From Achromobacter dolens (GTDB lineage: Bacteria > Pseudomonadota > Gammaproteobacteria > Burkholderiales > Burkholderiaceae_B), in NCBI RefSeq assembly GCF_902859745.1, contig NZ_CADIJW010000044.1, forward strand, positions 1-49,142: DNA of 49,142 nucleotides, written 5' to 3'. A program made the translations under genes and the position numbers. Positions 7,433 to 15,462 of this stretch are shown here, one piece after another; within the stretch, counting starts at the first letter, position 1; each line of letters opens with the position of its first letter. The notes beneath the pieces are model-generated. The model did not search any database. It saw only the letters and a program-made list of their open reading frames with translations, and was not told the DNA's origin.

Positions 7433-8065
7433 ATGTACCTGCCGTCCGCCTTCCGTGAAGATTCCATCGAGGTCCAGCACGATTTCATCCGCGCGCACCC
7501 CCTGGGGGTGCTGATGACCAGCGGGAAGGGCGGGCTGATGGCCAATCACATTCCCTGTCTGCTCTATCCGGAAGGGCCGCAAGGGGTGCTGCGGCTGCAC
7601 ATGGCGCGCGCCAATCCGCAATGGCAGGAACTGGCCGCCGGCGGCGAATGCCTGGTGGTGTTCCATGGCGCGCAGGCCTACATCACGCCGTCCTGGTACG
7701 CCACCAAGGCGGAGACGCACAAAGTCGTGCCGACCTGGAACTTCGTCGCCGTGCATGTTTGGGGCCAGGCGCGCATCCATGACGATCCGGCCTGGGTGCG
7801 CGCGCAGATCGGCGCCCTGACCGATGCGCAGGAAAAGGCGCGGGCGCAGCCGTGGCGCGTCGAGGACGCGCCAGAGGATTTCATCGCGGCGCAGATGCGC
7901 GCCATCGTCGGCGTCGAAATCGCGATCACGCGCATCGAAGGCAAATGGAAAGTCAGCCAGAACCGCACCGTGGCCGATCGTCAGGGCGTGGCGGCGGGCC
8001 TGGCCAATGAGCAGGGCGATGCGGTGATGGCGGGTCTGGTGGCCCGCCGCGGCGGGCTGGCGTGA
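7433..8065 (+). CDS. paiB: PaiB-like FMN-binding negative transcriptional regulator family protein
   Basis: A 210-residue split-barrel flavoprotein. The characteristic start MYLPSAFREDS, the block MANHIPCLLYP, the AYITPSWYATK motif followed by VPTWNF, and the C-terminal KVSQNRTVADRQGV are all hallmarks of the PaiB family. In Bacillus PaiB represses sporulation and protease genes; elsewhere the role is unclear. I set the start at the ATG of MYLPSAF because the family begins there; upstream in-frame codons cross the promoter. The 3' end overlaps the convergent MFS gene by 113 nt. It follows a GNAT gene, as in the paiA-paiB arrangement. Confidence 0.88.
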   Translation: MYLPSAFREDSIEVQHDFIRAHPLGVLMTSGKGGLMANHIPCLLYPEGPQGVLRLHMARANPQWQELAAGGECLVVFHGAQAYITPSWYATKAETHKVVPTWNFVAVHVWGQARIHDDPAWVRAQIGALTDAQEKARAQPWRVEDAPEDFIAAQMRAIVGVEIAITRIEGKWKVSQNRTVADRQGVAAGLANEQGDAVMAGLVARRGGLA

Positions 8066-9311
8066 CTGGCGGGCGTTGAATCGCGGCGCCGCGGCCCCAT
8101 ACCAGGCAGGCGATGGCCGCGGCCTGCAGCGCCGCCGCCGCCGCCAGGAACCAGAACAGCGGGTGCGGCCCCTGGCCGGCCAGCGTGCGCAGCAGGCCGA
8201 ACACGGCGGGCGCGAAGGCATAGGCGCCCTGCGACATGGCCACGATCAGCGGCACCACGCGCGCAGCGTCCTCGCGCGCGAATTCGGTCTGCGCGATCAG
8301 CGGCGGCAGCGAGGTGGCATTGCCGATGCCGGCTCCGAACAGCAGCACGCCCGCCCACACCGCCCAGGTATGCTCCATCGCCAGCATCAGCACCAGCGAG
8401 CCGGCGATCTGCGCGCCATAGGACAGGCAGGCGACCAGGCGGCGGTCGGCCGAGTCTGGCATCAGCCAGCCCACCAGGCTGCGGCCGGCGATGGCGCTGG
8501 CGGTGGCCAGTCCCATCGCGATGCCGGCGGTCTGCGCACCCAGCAGCGGCGCCAGCAACGACAGCAGGTGCGCGATCAGGCCGATCTGCGCGAACAGGCC
8601 CAGCGCCATGCCCGCGCCCAGCGACAGGAAGGCGCGGTCGCGCCATAGCCGCGGCACGCGCGCCACCGCGGCGGCGGCAGCCTGCGCCGGCGCGTCCGGC
8701 GGCACGCCGTCGGGATGCTGGCCGAGTTGTTGCGGCGTGACGGCGAACACCTTGCGCGCCAGCACCGCGATCACCAGCACCATCGCCAGGCCGACCCACC
8801 AGGCCGCCTGCGCGAAGCCATGGCCCGCGATCAGGAACACCCACAGCGGCGAGAACACCACGCCGCCGACGCTGGCGCCGTTGTAGGCCATGCCCAGCGC
8901 GGCCGGCCGGCGCTTGACGAACCATGGCGAGATCAGCGCGTTGACCGCCGCCGCGCCGAGCGTGACCCAGCCCATGCCGGAGAACAGCGCGGCCGCGTAC
9001 AACTGCCACGGTGCGGTCGCGCGGGCCCAGCCCGACACGCCCAGCGCCAGCGCGATGGCCCCCGCCAGGGTCACGGCGGGCACGCCCCAGCGCCGGTACA
9101 GGCGCGGCAGGTTGGCCACGACCAGCGTGCCGCACAGGAAGTGCAGCGTGACGGCGGCCGACACCAGCGCCACGCTCCAGCCGGTGCGCTGTACCACCGC
9201 GTGCAGGAACACCGGCGGGCCGTAGAAGCCGACGCCCCAGCCGAAGACGGCCAGCACGAAGGTGGCATAAAGGACTTTCCGACCGAAAAACAAAGGCTGT
9301 GGGGTGCGCAT
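7953..9311 (-). CDS. MFS transporter
   Basis: A 452-residue membrane protein with about 12 hydrophobic spans, starting FFGRKVLYATFVLAVFGWG and including the segments ALFSGMGWVTLGAAAVNALI, MAYNGASVGGVVFSPLWVF and GVLLFGAGIGNATSLPPLI. Between spans 6 and 7 is an Ala/Pro-rich cytoplasmic loop. This is the layout of drug or metabolite exporters of the major facilitator superfamily; the substrate is unknown. The upstream open frame is a shadow of the divergent ArsR gene. The last ~40 residues are Pro/Arg-rich and overlap paiB on the other strand. The 90-bp divergent spacing to an ArsR-type regulator suggests that regulator controls it. Confidence 0.85.
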   Translation of the reverse strand: MRTPQPLFFGRKVLYATFVLAVFGWGVGFYGPPVFLHAVVQRTGWSVALVSAAVTLHFLCGTLVVANLPRLYRRWGVPAVTLAGAIALALGVSGWARATAPWQLYAAALFSGMGWVTLGAAAVNALISPWFVKRRPAALGMAYNGASVGGVVFSPLWVFLIAGHGFAQAAWWVGLAMVLVIAVLARKVFAVTPQQLGQHPDGVPPDAPAQAAAAAVARVPRLWRDRAFLSLGAGMALGLFAQIGLIAHLLSLLAPLLGAQTAGIAMGLATASAIAGRSLVGWLMPDSADRRLVACLSYGAQIAGSLVLMLAMEHTWAVWAGVLLFGAGIGNATSLPPLIAQTEFAREDAARVVPLIVAMSQGAYAFAPAVFGLLRTLAGQGPHPLFWFLAAAAALQAAAIACLVWGRGAAIQRPPVTPARRGGPPDPPSPHRPAHWPGPPPRPDDRPRCGSG

Positions 9312-9401
9312 GGCGGGTGGCGGCGAGGGCGCCGGCTGTCTTGTTGGGATGACTCGCAGTATGCTTGGCCCTGTAGACAACACTTTGGCCAGGACCGAAT
9401 C

Positions 9402-10145
9402 ATGGAATCCGAGTTCGCCGATATCAACCTGTCGGCCGTCGCAGGCGCGATCGCCGATCCGGCGCGGGCGCGCATGCTGTGCGTGCTGCTCGATGGCCGG
9501 GCCCGCACCGCCACCGAGCTGGCGGCGGCCGCCGAGATCGGCGCCTCCACCGCCAGCAGCCATTTCCAGCGCCTGCGCGAGCAGGGGCTGGTGGAGCAGG
9601 CGGCGCAGGGCAAGCATCGTTATTACCGGCTGGCCAATGCCGAAGTGGCGCGCGCGCTGGAGGCGCTGCTGGTGGTGGCGGGCGCCGAGCGCGCGCCGTT
9701 CAAGCCCAACACGCCCTCGGCGTTGCGCGAGGCGCGCACCTGCTACGACCATATGGCCGGCACGCTGGCCGTGCGCATCCATGACGCGATGCTGGCGCGC
9801 CAGTGGCTGGCGGCCGATGGCCGCGATTACGCGCTCACGCCGCTGGGCGAGGCCTCGCTGGCGCAGGTCGGCGTGGACGCGGCGCAGGCGCGCCAGCGCC
9901 GCCGCCGCTTCGCCTGCCCCTGCCTGGACTGGAGCGAGCGCCGCTCGCACCTGGGCGGCGCGCTCGGCGCCGCGCTGCTGGACGCATTGCTCGCGCGCGG
10001 CTGGATCGACAAGGACCTGGATTCGCGCGCGCTGTCGGTCACGCGCAAGGGCGCGCGCCAGTTTCCCGCGTTTTTCGGCATGCCCGACGAGGCGTCCGGC
10101 GATAGCGCGGACTGGCGCCACGCCGGCGGCCACGCCGCGGCCTAG
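9402..10145 (+). CDS. ArsR-family (winged-helix) transcriptional regulator with C-terminal extension
   Basis: A 247-residue regulator. Residues ~8-90 form the ArsR-type winged helix (AGAIADPARARMLCVLL, then TATELAAAAEIGASTASSH as the recognition helix, and GKHRYYRLA as the wing). The remaining ~150 residues form a second domain with RRRRFACPCLDWSERRSHLGG, whose CPC pair, His and Asp could bind metal or sense a thiol-reactive compound. Standard ArsR proteins are ~100-120 residues, so this belongs to a long subgroup. AGGA seven nt before the ATG fixes the start. It is divergent from the MFS gene and probably represses it. Confidence 0.86.
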   Translation: MESEFADINLSAVAGAIADPARARMLCVLLDGRARTATELAAAAEIGASTASSHFQRLREQGLVEQAAQGKHRYYRLANAEVARALEALLVVAGAERAPFKPNTPSALREARTCYDHMAGTLAVRIHDAMLARQWLAADGRDYALTPLGEASLAQVGVDAAQARQRRRRFACPCLDWSERRSHLGGALGAALLDALLARGWIDKDLDSRALSVTRKGARQFPAFFGMPDEASGDSADWRHAGGHAAA

Positions 10146-10334
10146 GGCCGGTGCGAGGCGCCTTGTAGCGCGGACAGGCCCTGGCCCGTCATGACATCGC
10201 CTTGCCGCGGGCGAGAGGCCGCGGCGGTTTTCGCACACCCCCATCGACATCGCGCGTCGCCCCTTGGCCGGCAGGCCGGGGCGGCGCACCCACCGCTTTT
10301 TTCATCGGGCATTTGCCCTGTACAGGAGGTGGCC

Positions 10335-10985
10335 TTGCCTACGCTGGCCCTGCACGCTTTCCGCCGCATTCTGCCAATCGCGACGGAACTGCGCATCGAC
10401 GTCAACCATGCTCCGCATGAAGTGGAGACGGAGCTCGATGCCATCCACGACCGCATGAATCGTCCCTCGGACCGCTTGTATGGATTGCCGGAGGTTCAAA
10501 CCGACATCCCTGGCATGGTGCTTCGCTACCGCGAAGCCGATGGCGAGTATTACGTGTATGTGGTGGACGCGCGGCGCGGGCGGCTGGCGGGCTACACGGT
10601 GTTCAACCGGCTGATCGAGGTGGGGCGGCGCGCCGATCCCTACGTGCGCGCGCCGCACTCGAAATACGCCGCGCCCTACCAGGGCATGGGGCTGGCCACG
10701 GCGGTCTATCGCTGGGGGCTGGATGCCGGCCTGTGCATCATGAGCGGCGCGCGCCAGTCGACCGGCGCCCACCGCCTGTGGCTGGCGCTGGCCCGCGACT
10801 ACGAGCTGGGCTACGTCGACCTGCGGCGCAAGCGCCTGACCTACCTGGGCGCCTCGGTGACGCCGACGGTGCTGGGCGACCTGCATACCCGGATGTTCCT
10901 GCTGGGACGGGGCTGGACCCGATCCGACTACCTGCGGGCGACCGGCATGCACGCGCCTGAAAGTGCGCTTTCGCAACAGTCATAG
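10335..10985 (+). CDS. GNAT-like N-acetyltransferase family protein
   Basis: A 216-residue protein. The centre (YYVYVVDARRGRLAGYTVFN, then PYQGMGLATAVYRWGLDAGL) has the strand/Q-x-x-G-x-G/A loop/helix of GNAT motif A, followed by GARQSTGAHRLWLALARDY, a block I associate with phage- and beta-proteobacterial GNAT-like proteins. No ATG fits the 5' end. An AGGAGG at 10324-10329 points to the TTG at 10335 as the start (5 nt spacing); GTG at 10329 overlaps that motif. The 189-base gap upstream holds no other gene that I can see. Acceptor unknown. Confidence 0.7.
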   Translation: MPTLALHAFRRILPIATELRIDVNHAPHEVETELDAIHDRMNRPSDRLYGLPEVQTDIPGMVLRYREADGEYYVYVVDARRGRLAGYTVFNRLIEVGRRADPYVRAPHSKYAAPYQGMGLATAVYRWGLDAGLCIMSGARQSTGAHRLWLALARDYELGYVDLRRKRLTYLGASVTPTVLGDLHTRMFLLGRGWTRSDYLRATGMHAPESALSQQS

Positions 10986-11211
10986 GGGAAATCCCCGGGA
11001 CGGATCAGCGTGGTGACGGCCCGACGAGCGGGTCATCTGGCTGTCACCCGCGTACCGCCTGATTGTCCGACCGGCGCGGCGCGTCCGACGGAAACGGGGA
11101 CGCAATTCGCGCATTGCAACAATGTTTCTATCGGATGCCGGAGTTACAAAACTTATCCGAACTGTCATGAACAGCCGGGGTATGCTGGATCGCAGAAAGA
11201 GGGCATCCGAA

Positions 11212-11484
11212 GTGCATCAGAACAACTTGATCTACAAGGGATACCGGCTGACGGCCAAGGTGTCCCGGGGCGCGGGCGAAGAAGTTCAGACGCTGCCCAG
11301 CGGCCCCGTTTTCATCGCCTCGATCATGGTGGTCCAGGCGGGCGCCGTGCAGGAAGGCGGCGACGAATACCCCGTGCCGCGCTTTGCCGAAGGCGGCTTC
11401 GTCTACAGCCCGCGCGAGGCGGTGCATGCCGCCATCCTGCACGGGCGCGAAATCGTCGACGGCCTGACCCACGTGCCGTCCTGA
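11212..11484 (+). CDS. Hypothetical protein, 90 residues
   Basis: A 90-residue soluble protein opening HQNNLIYKGYRLTAKVSRG and ending GREIVDGLTHVPS. An AGAGG nine nt before the GTG at 11212 makes this the preferred start; ATG codons further upstream in frame (11167, 11182) have no ribosome binding site and read as basic sequence without domain character. The alternation of short strands and a C-terminal helix (SPREAVHAAILHGREIV) suggests a small alpha/beta fold. I do not recognise a characterised family. Confidence 0.65.
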   Translation: MHQNNLIYKGYRLTAKVSRGAGEEVQTLPSGPVFIASIMVVQAGAVQEGGDEYPVPRFAEGGFVYSPREAVHAAILHGREIVDGLTHVPS

Positions 11485-11503
11485 CGCCTGGCGGCGCCAG
11501 GAT

Positions 11504-12271
11504 TCATTCGGCCGCGAACACGGCCTTCCAGTCGCGCGTCTTGGCCAGCGTCAGCACGCTGGCCGATTGTTCCAGAATGGCCACGGCCTTCTTGAGTTCC
11601 TCGGCCGATGCGCCGTCTTCCAGGATCACCATGCGCGAGTTGCGCGCATCGGCCATTTTCACGTCCGACATCTTGCCGTGGGTCTGGTAGACCTGCGTCC
11701 AGTCCATTTTCTTGCCCGCCTTGAGCGCGATCGGCTCGATATAGGTCAGCGCGGTGCTGCCGGCCGCGCGCACCGCGAAGGCGAAGTCGGCGGTGTGGCC
11801 GCTGCTGCCCTTGGCGCGCGCGCCCTTGACCATGCGGTTGGGGCCGACGCCGGCCGCCAGCGCCCGGCCCACCTGGGCGCGAAAACGCAACTGGCTGAAG
11901 CGCGGCATCCATTTGGCGCACTGGAACGACAGCGCCATGGCCAGCTTGACCGCGTCCCACAGGGCTTCCTGCAACTGCTCGTTGGGGCCCGTGGCGACGA
12001 TGGCGCCCGACTTGTCGAAGTGCGCCAGGCTCACGCCAGGCGTCTCGTTGAGGATGTCGATGCGCTTGGGCGCCAGCTCGATGCCGTAGCTGGAGGCATG
12101 CATCGACGTCTCACAGGCGTCGGTGAGATAGAACGTGGCGTCGTCCGGGTATGCAATGAAGAACGCGGCGTGCTGGCCGTCCAGGCCCAGCGTCATCGGC
12201 GAGATGGCGCGGATGGCGTGTTCGCCCGCCGGCAGGACGGTCCAGCCGGAGGCTTCCAGGAAATTGCTCAT
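11504..12271 (-). CDS. DUF1828-like domain protein, second gene of a two-gene unit
   Basis: A 255-residue soluble protein. The N-terminal ~90 residues (SPMTLGLDGQHAAFFIAYPDD, YLTDACETSMHASSYGI) fit the strand pattern of the DUF1828 family, and the C-terminal part (TADFAFAVRAAGSTALTYIEPI, SRMVILEDGASAEEL) fits the companion domain often called DUF1829, which looks nuclease-like in secondary structure. The domain assignments come from memory of the pattern and are not proven. The start overlaps the previous stop as ATGA, so the two genes are translationally coupled. Such pairs are common in mobile and defence-associated DNA, but the function is unknown. Confidence 0.65.
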   Translation of the reverse strand: MSNFLEASGWTVLPAGEHAIRAISPMTLGLDGQHAAFFIAYPDDATFYLTDACETSMHASSYGIELAPKRIDILNETPGVSLAHFDKSGAIVATGPNEQLQEALWDAVKLAMALSFQCAKWMPRFSQLRFRAQVGRALAAGVGPNRMVKGARAKGSSGHTADFAFAVRAAGSTALTYIEPIALKAGKKMDWTQVYQTHGKMSDVKMADARNSRMVILEDGASAEELKKAVAILEQSASVLTLAKTRDWKAVFAAE

Positions 12272-12804
12272 AGGATCAGTTCGATTTGACGGCCCTTGAG
12301 GGGATGCGCGAAACCGCCGGTCAGGGTGAGGTTGGCCCTCGGCAGGAAATACTGCATCAGCTCGGCGATCGTGTGCAGGGCGGGCACGACGGGCTCGGCA
12401 TAGCCTTCGCCTTCGTCCACCCAGATGTGTTCATGGCTGCGGTCCGCCAGCGGCTTGCGGTACTGCGGCCGGCCTTCGCCCACCAGGCTGGTGTGGAACG
12501 AGTCGTCGGTATCCACGCCGAACACGCGGTGCGGGCCGACGAACAGGCTGGCGCAGAAGGCCTCCGCCAGGAAGATGGTGGCCTGGCCGTGCACCACGGT
12601 GCGGGCGCCGCGGTAGATGGCGCGGAAGATCACGTCGTCGCGCGCCTCGCCCTTGACTCGGCAGGGGCTGGCGAACTCCATCCATTGGATGCTGGCGGCG
12701 GCCGGTTTCGGGGTCCAGGTGATCTGCTTGACCGTTTCCTTGGGCTCCGCAAGGATCTCTTGCACCTCATCAACGGTGATTAACGGTTCGAACTTGTTGG
12801 CCAT
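12268..12804 (-). CDS. Hypothetical protein, first gene of the DUF1828-like unit
   Basis: A 178-residue soluble protein beginning MANKFEPLITVDEVQEILAE. The middle holds VIFRAIYRGARTVVHGQATIFLAEAF and CASLFVGPHRVFGVDTDDSFHTS, an alternating strand pattern with conserved-looking Asp and His residues (HRVFGVD, HTS, HEHIWVDEG). The C-terminus is LTLTGGFAHPLKGRQIELIL. The name DUF6978 comes to mind for such proteins, but I cannot confirm it. It is followed with an ATGA overlap by the DUF1828-like gene, so the products very likely act together. Confidence 0.62.
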   Translation of the reverse strand: MANKFEPLITVDEVQEILAEPKETVKQITWTPKPAAASIQWMEFASPCRVKGEARDDVIFRAIYRGARTVVHGQATIFLAEAFCASLFVGPHRVFGVDTDDSFHTSLVGEGRPQYRKPLADRSHEHIWVDEGEGYAEPVVPALHTIAELMQYFLPRANLTLTGGFAHPLKGRQIELIL

Positions 12805-12877
12805 GGAACGGATCTAGTAACTGGAAATGCGCCGTGCCGCCCTCGTCGCCGCGGCTGGGCGCGAGGGGCGTGAGCAC

Positions 12878-12910
12878 GCTTTTCCCGTCGGGCCGGCCAA
12901 CGGGAAAAGC
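12878..12910. repeat. REP-like perfect inverted repeat
   Basis: Arms GCTTTTCCCGT (12878-12888) and ACGGGAAAAGC (12900-12910) are perfectly complementary around an 11-base GC-rich loop. A second short palindrome (CCCCTCGCTGGGG) follows at once. It sits in the 230-base non-coding stretch 12805-13034, which has no gene. Without a T-run on either side it is more likely a repetitive extragenic palindrome than a terminator. Confidence 0.65.
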
Positions 12911-13034
12911 CCCCTCGCTGGGGAGCTCTGGCCCGCGCAGCGGGAGTGCGCGGGGGCGTAATCTTACAAGATGAAGACCGTGTCGGCTTTTGGCTGTATG
13001 GATATCCAGCGTCCGCCGCATCGCGGCCAGCGCC

Positions 13035-13889
13035 CTACAGCGAGCTGGCGGCGAACGTATCGCATTGCTTGAGATCGCCGCTGTCCAGGCCGCGCTTGAA
13101 CCAGCGCACGCGCTGCGCCGACGAGCCATGGGTGAAGGCGTCGGGCACCACGTAGCCCTGGCTCTGCTTCTGCAGCCGGTCGTCGCCGATGGCGGTGGCG
13201 GCGGCCAGCGCTTCCTCGACGTCGCCGCTTTCGAGGATGTTGCGGGCGGCGTTGGCGCGCTGCGCCCACAGGCCGGCGAAGCAGTCGGCCTGCAGTTCCA
13301 TGCGCACCGACAGCGCGTTGGCCTGCGACGGGTTGCGCCGGCGCAGGTTGTCGACCTGGTCGGAGATGCCCAGCAGGTGCTGCACGTGATGGCCGACCTC
13401 GTGCGCGATGACGTAGGCCTGGGCGAAATCGCCGGGCGCCTTGAAGCGGTTCTGCAGCTCGTCGAAGAACGCCAGGTCGATGTAGACCTTGCTGTCGCCG
13501 GGGCAGTAGAACGGTCCCATCGCCGCCTGGCCGGTGCCACAGGCCGTGGGCGTGGCGCCGCGGAACAGCACCAGCTTGGGCGGCACGTACTGGCGGTTCA
13601 GGTCTTTCTGGAAGATGGCGCTCCAGGTGTCCTCGGTCTCGCCCAGCACCTTGGACACGAAGCGTGCCTGCGGGTCGTTGGCGGGCGGGCGGCTGGCGGG
13701 GGCCTGCTGTTGCTGCGTGGCCGGTCCCTCGGCCATCTGCAGCACCACGCTGGGATCGACGCCGAAATACATGGCGACCAGGGCCAGCACGATAGTGCCG
13801 ATGCCGATGGTGCCTCGGCCGCCGATGCGCGGACCGCTGGCGCGGCGGTCTTCCACGTTGTCGCTTTCGCGGGAATCATCCAGGCGCAT
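13035..13889 (-). CDS. ypfJ: YpfJ-family zinc metallopeptidase
   Basis: A 284-residue protein with one N-terminal membrane span (about residues 28-43, TIGIGTIVLALVAMYFG) and a periplasmic zinc-peptidase domain. The zinc site is HEVGH (residues 163-167) within VIAHEVGHHVQHLLG, and RMELQADCFAGLWA supplies the conserved downstream metal ligands and Cys. A Gln/Pro-rich linker joins the span to the catalytic part. The length matches the neutral zinc metallopeptidase family; substrates are not known. GGAG seven nt upstream of the ATG at 13889 supports this start over the longer frame. Confidence 0.92.
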   Translation of the reverse strand: MRLDDSRESDNVEDRRASGPRIGGRGTIGIGTIVLALVAMYFGVDPSVVLQMAEGPATQQQQAPASRPPANDPQARFVSKVLGETEDTWSAIFQKDLNRQYVPPKLVLFRGATPTACGTGQAAMGPFYCPGDSKVYIDLAFFDELQNRFKAPGDFAQAYVIAHEVGHHVQHLLGISDQVDNLRRRNPSQANALSVRMELQADCFAGLWAQRANAARNILESGDVEEALAAATAIGDDRLQKQSQGYVVPDAFTHGSSAQRVRWFKRGLDSGDLKQCDTFAASSL

Positions 13890-13962
13890 ACTGTGTCTCC
13901 GGGCGGCCGCGGCCGCCATGTGTTGCGTCGGCCGCGGTTGGCGATGCGGCCTTCAAGAGTGT

Positions 13963-13968
13963 TAGGAT
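13963..13968 (+). promoter_or_regulatory. -10 hexamer of likely leaderless yciO transcript
   Basis: TAGGAT ends 6 nt before the ATG at 13975. A weak TTGGCG (13938-13943) lies 19 nt upstream. There is no room for a ribosome binding site, so the mRNA probably starts at the A of the ATG. Confidence 0.5.
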
Positions 13969-13974
13969 AATCCC

Positions 13975-14601
13975 ATGGCCCTTCATTTAGATATCCACCC
14001 CGCGAATCCCCAACCGCGCCTGCTCAAGCAGGCCGCCCAATGGCTGAACGACGGGGGGCTGGTGGCGGTGCCCACCGATTCCAGCTACGCGGTGGTCGCG
14101 CGCCTGGACGACAAGAACGCCGCCGACGGCCTGCGCCGCCTGCGCGGCCTGGACGATCGCCATCATCTCACGCTGCTGTGCCGCGACCTGGCCGAGATCG
14201 GCCACTTCGCGCGCGTGGACAACCGCCAGTACCGCCTGCTCAAGGCCGCCACGCCGGGGCCCTGGACCTTCATCCTGGAAGCCACCAAGGAAGTGCCGCG
14301 GCGCGTCTCGCACCCGTCGCGCAAGACCATCGGCATCCGCGTGCCGGACCATGCCGTGATGCTGGGCCTGCTCGAACAGATGGGCGCGCCGCTGTTGTCC
14401 ACCACGCTGATCCCGAAGGGCGAGTCCGACGCGCTGAATGACGCCGAGGCCATCCGCGAGCGTTACGACCACGAGCTGGCGGCCATCATCGACGCGGGCG
14501 CTTGCCCGCATTCGCCGACCACCGTGATCGACCTGACCGGCGACGACCCCGTCGTGGTGCGGGTGGGGCGCGGCGATCCGGCCACGCTGGGCCTGGCCTG
14601 A
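13975..14601 (+). CDS. yciO: YciO, Sua5/YrdC-type family protein
   Basis: A 208-residue protein of the Sua5/YciO/YrdC fold. It shows IHPANPQPRLLKQAA at the N-terminus, PTDSSYAVVARLDDKNA, LTLLCRDLAEI, TPGPWTFILEATKEVPRR, KTIGIRVPD and SPTTVIDLTGDDPVVVRVG, which match YciO from start to end. True TsaC/Sua5 enzymes make threonylcarbamoyl-AMP for the tRNA t6A modification; YciO paralogues bind nucleotide and RNA, but whether they do the same job is disputed. The gene lies head-to-head with ypfJ across an 85-bp gap. It is followed by the site-2 protease. Confidence 0.93.
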   Translation: MALHLDIHPANPQPRLLKQAAQWLNDGGLVAVPTDSSYAVVARLDDKNAADGLRRLRGLDDRHHLTLLCRDLAEIGHFARVDNRQYRLLKAATPGPWTFILEATKEVPRRVSHPSRKTIGIRVPDHAVMLGLLEQMGAPLLSTTLIPKGESDALNDAEAIRERYDHELAAIIDAGACPHSPTTVIDLTGDDPVVVRVGRGDPATLGLA

Positions 14602-14711
14602 AACGGCTGACCATCCGTTCGCGCGGCGGCGCGCGCCGCCGGTCGTCGCCGGCGCGCGGCAGGGCGGGCGCCGCTGTGCATGTCGCCGCACTGTTCGTCA
14701 CGCCGCTCCTC

Positions 14712-14717
14712 TACAAT
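14712..14717 (+). promoter_or_regulatory. -10 hexamer upstream of site-2 protease gene
   Basis: TACAAT ends 10 nt before the ATG at 14728, leaving at most a leader of about three bases. No ribosome binding site is visible between them, so a leaderless or nearly leaderless message is likely. Confidence 0.5.
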
Positions 14718-14727
14718 CCGCTTCGCC

Positions 14728-15375
14728 ATGAATGACATCATCCAGACGATCGCGGTCTACGCGATACCGGTTATCTTCGCCATCACCCTGCACGAGGCGG
14801 CGCACGGCTACGTCGCGCGCATGTTCGGCGATCCGACCGCCTACCAGGCGGGCCGCATCAGCCTGAACCCGGCGCGCCACATCGACCCGATCGGCACGCT
14901 GCTGGTGCCGGCGGTGATCCTGCTGACTTCCAAGCTGCTGGGCAGCCCGGGCATGCTGTTCGGCTGGGCCAAGCCGGTGCCGGTGGATTTCGGCCGCCTG
15001 CGCCGTCCCAAAAAGGACATGCTGTGGGTGGCGCTGGCCGGTCCCGCCGCCAATCTGCTGATGGCGATCCTGTGGGTGTTTTCGCTGCGCCTGTTCCTCG
15101 AAACCGGCATGCAGGAAAGCTTCTGGTTCGAGATGGCGATGGCCGGCGTGCAGGTCAACCTGGTGCTGATGGCCCTGAACCTGCTGCCGATTCCGCCGCT
15201 GGATGGGGGACGCATCCTTTTCAGCCTGCTGCCCAACCGGCTGGCCTGGCAATACTCGAAAATCGAGCCGTATGGGCTGGTGATCGTCGTGGTGCTGCTG
15301 GTGACCGATGTGCTCTGGATATTGATGCGTCCGGTATTGGCTTTGGGAACGACGATCGTTCAGTGGTTCCTCTAG
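14728..15375 (+). CDS. Site-2 protease family (M50) membrane metalloprotease
   Basis: A 215-residue integral membrane protein with four or five spans. The zinc motif HEAAH is at residues 22-26, inside the first span, and the second conserved motif LNLLPIPPLDGGRIL carries the metal-binding Asp. There is no PDZ domain, so it belongs to the short, YwhC-like branch of M50 rather than the RseP branch. Such proteins cut other proteins within the membrane; the substrate here is unknown. It lies 87 bp upstream of dapA on the same strand. Confidence 0.9.
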   Translation: MNDIIQTIAVYAIPVIFAITLHEAAHGYVARMFGDPTAYQAGRISLNPARHIDPIGTLLVPAVILLTSKLLGSPGMLFGWAKPVPVDFGRLRRPKKDMLWVALAGPAANLLMAILWVFSLRLFLETGMQESFWFEMAMAGVQVNLVLMALNLLPIPPLDGGRILFSLLPNRLAWQYSKIEPYGLVIVVVLLVTDVLWILMRPVLALGTTIVQWFL

Positions 15376-15462
15376 GATTTTGGCCAATATCCGTTAAACT
15401 CAGCGGTTTCACTGATTCTGGCCCTGGGGCATCCCGCCACGGGGCTCTGGAGCCCCTCATTT

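Noticed and set aside
8076-9401. Plus-strand extension upstream of the ArsR start
   Set aside because: It is antisense to the MFS gene. The regulator has its own ATG with AGGA seven nt upstream.
13975-14601. Call of yciO as the essential TsaC/Sua5
   Set aside because: The PTDSSYAV and LTLLCRDL motifs and the full-length match are those of YciO, a paralogue; TsaC carries PTDTVYGL-type motifs.
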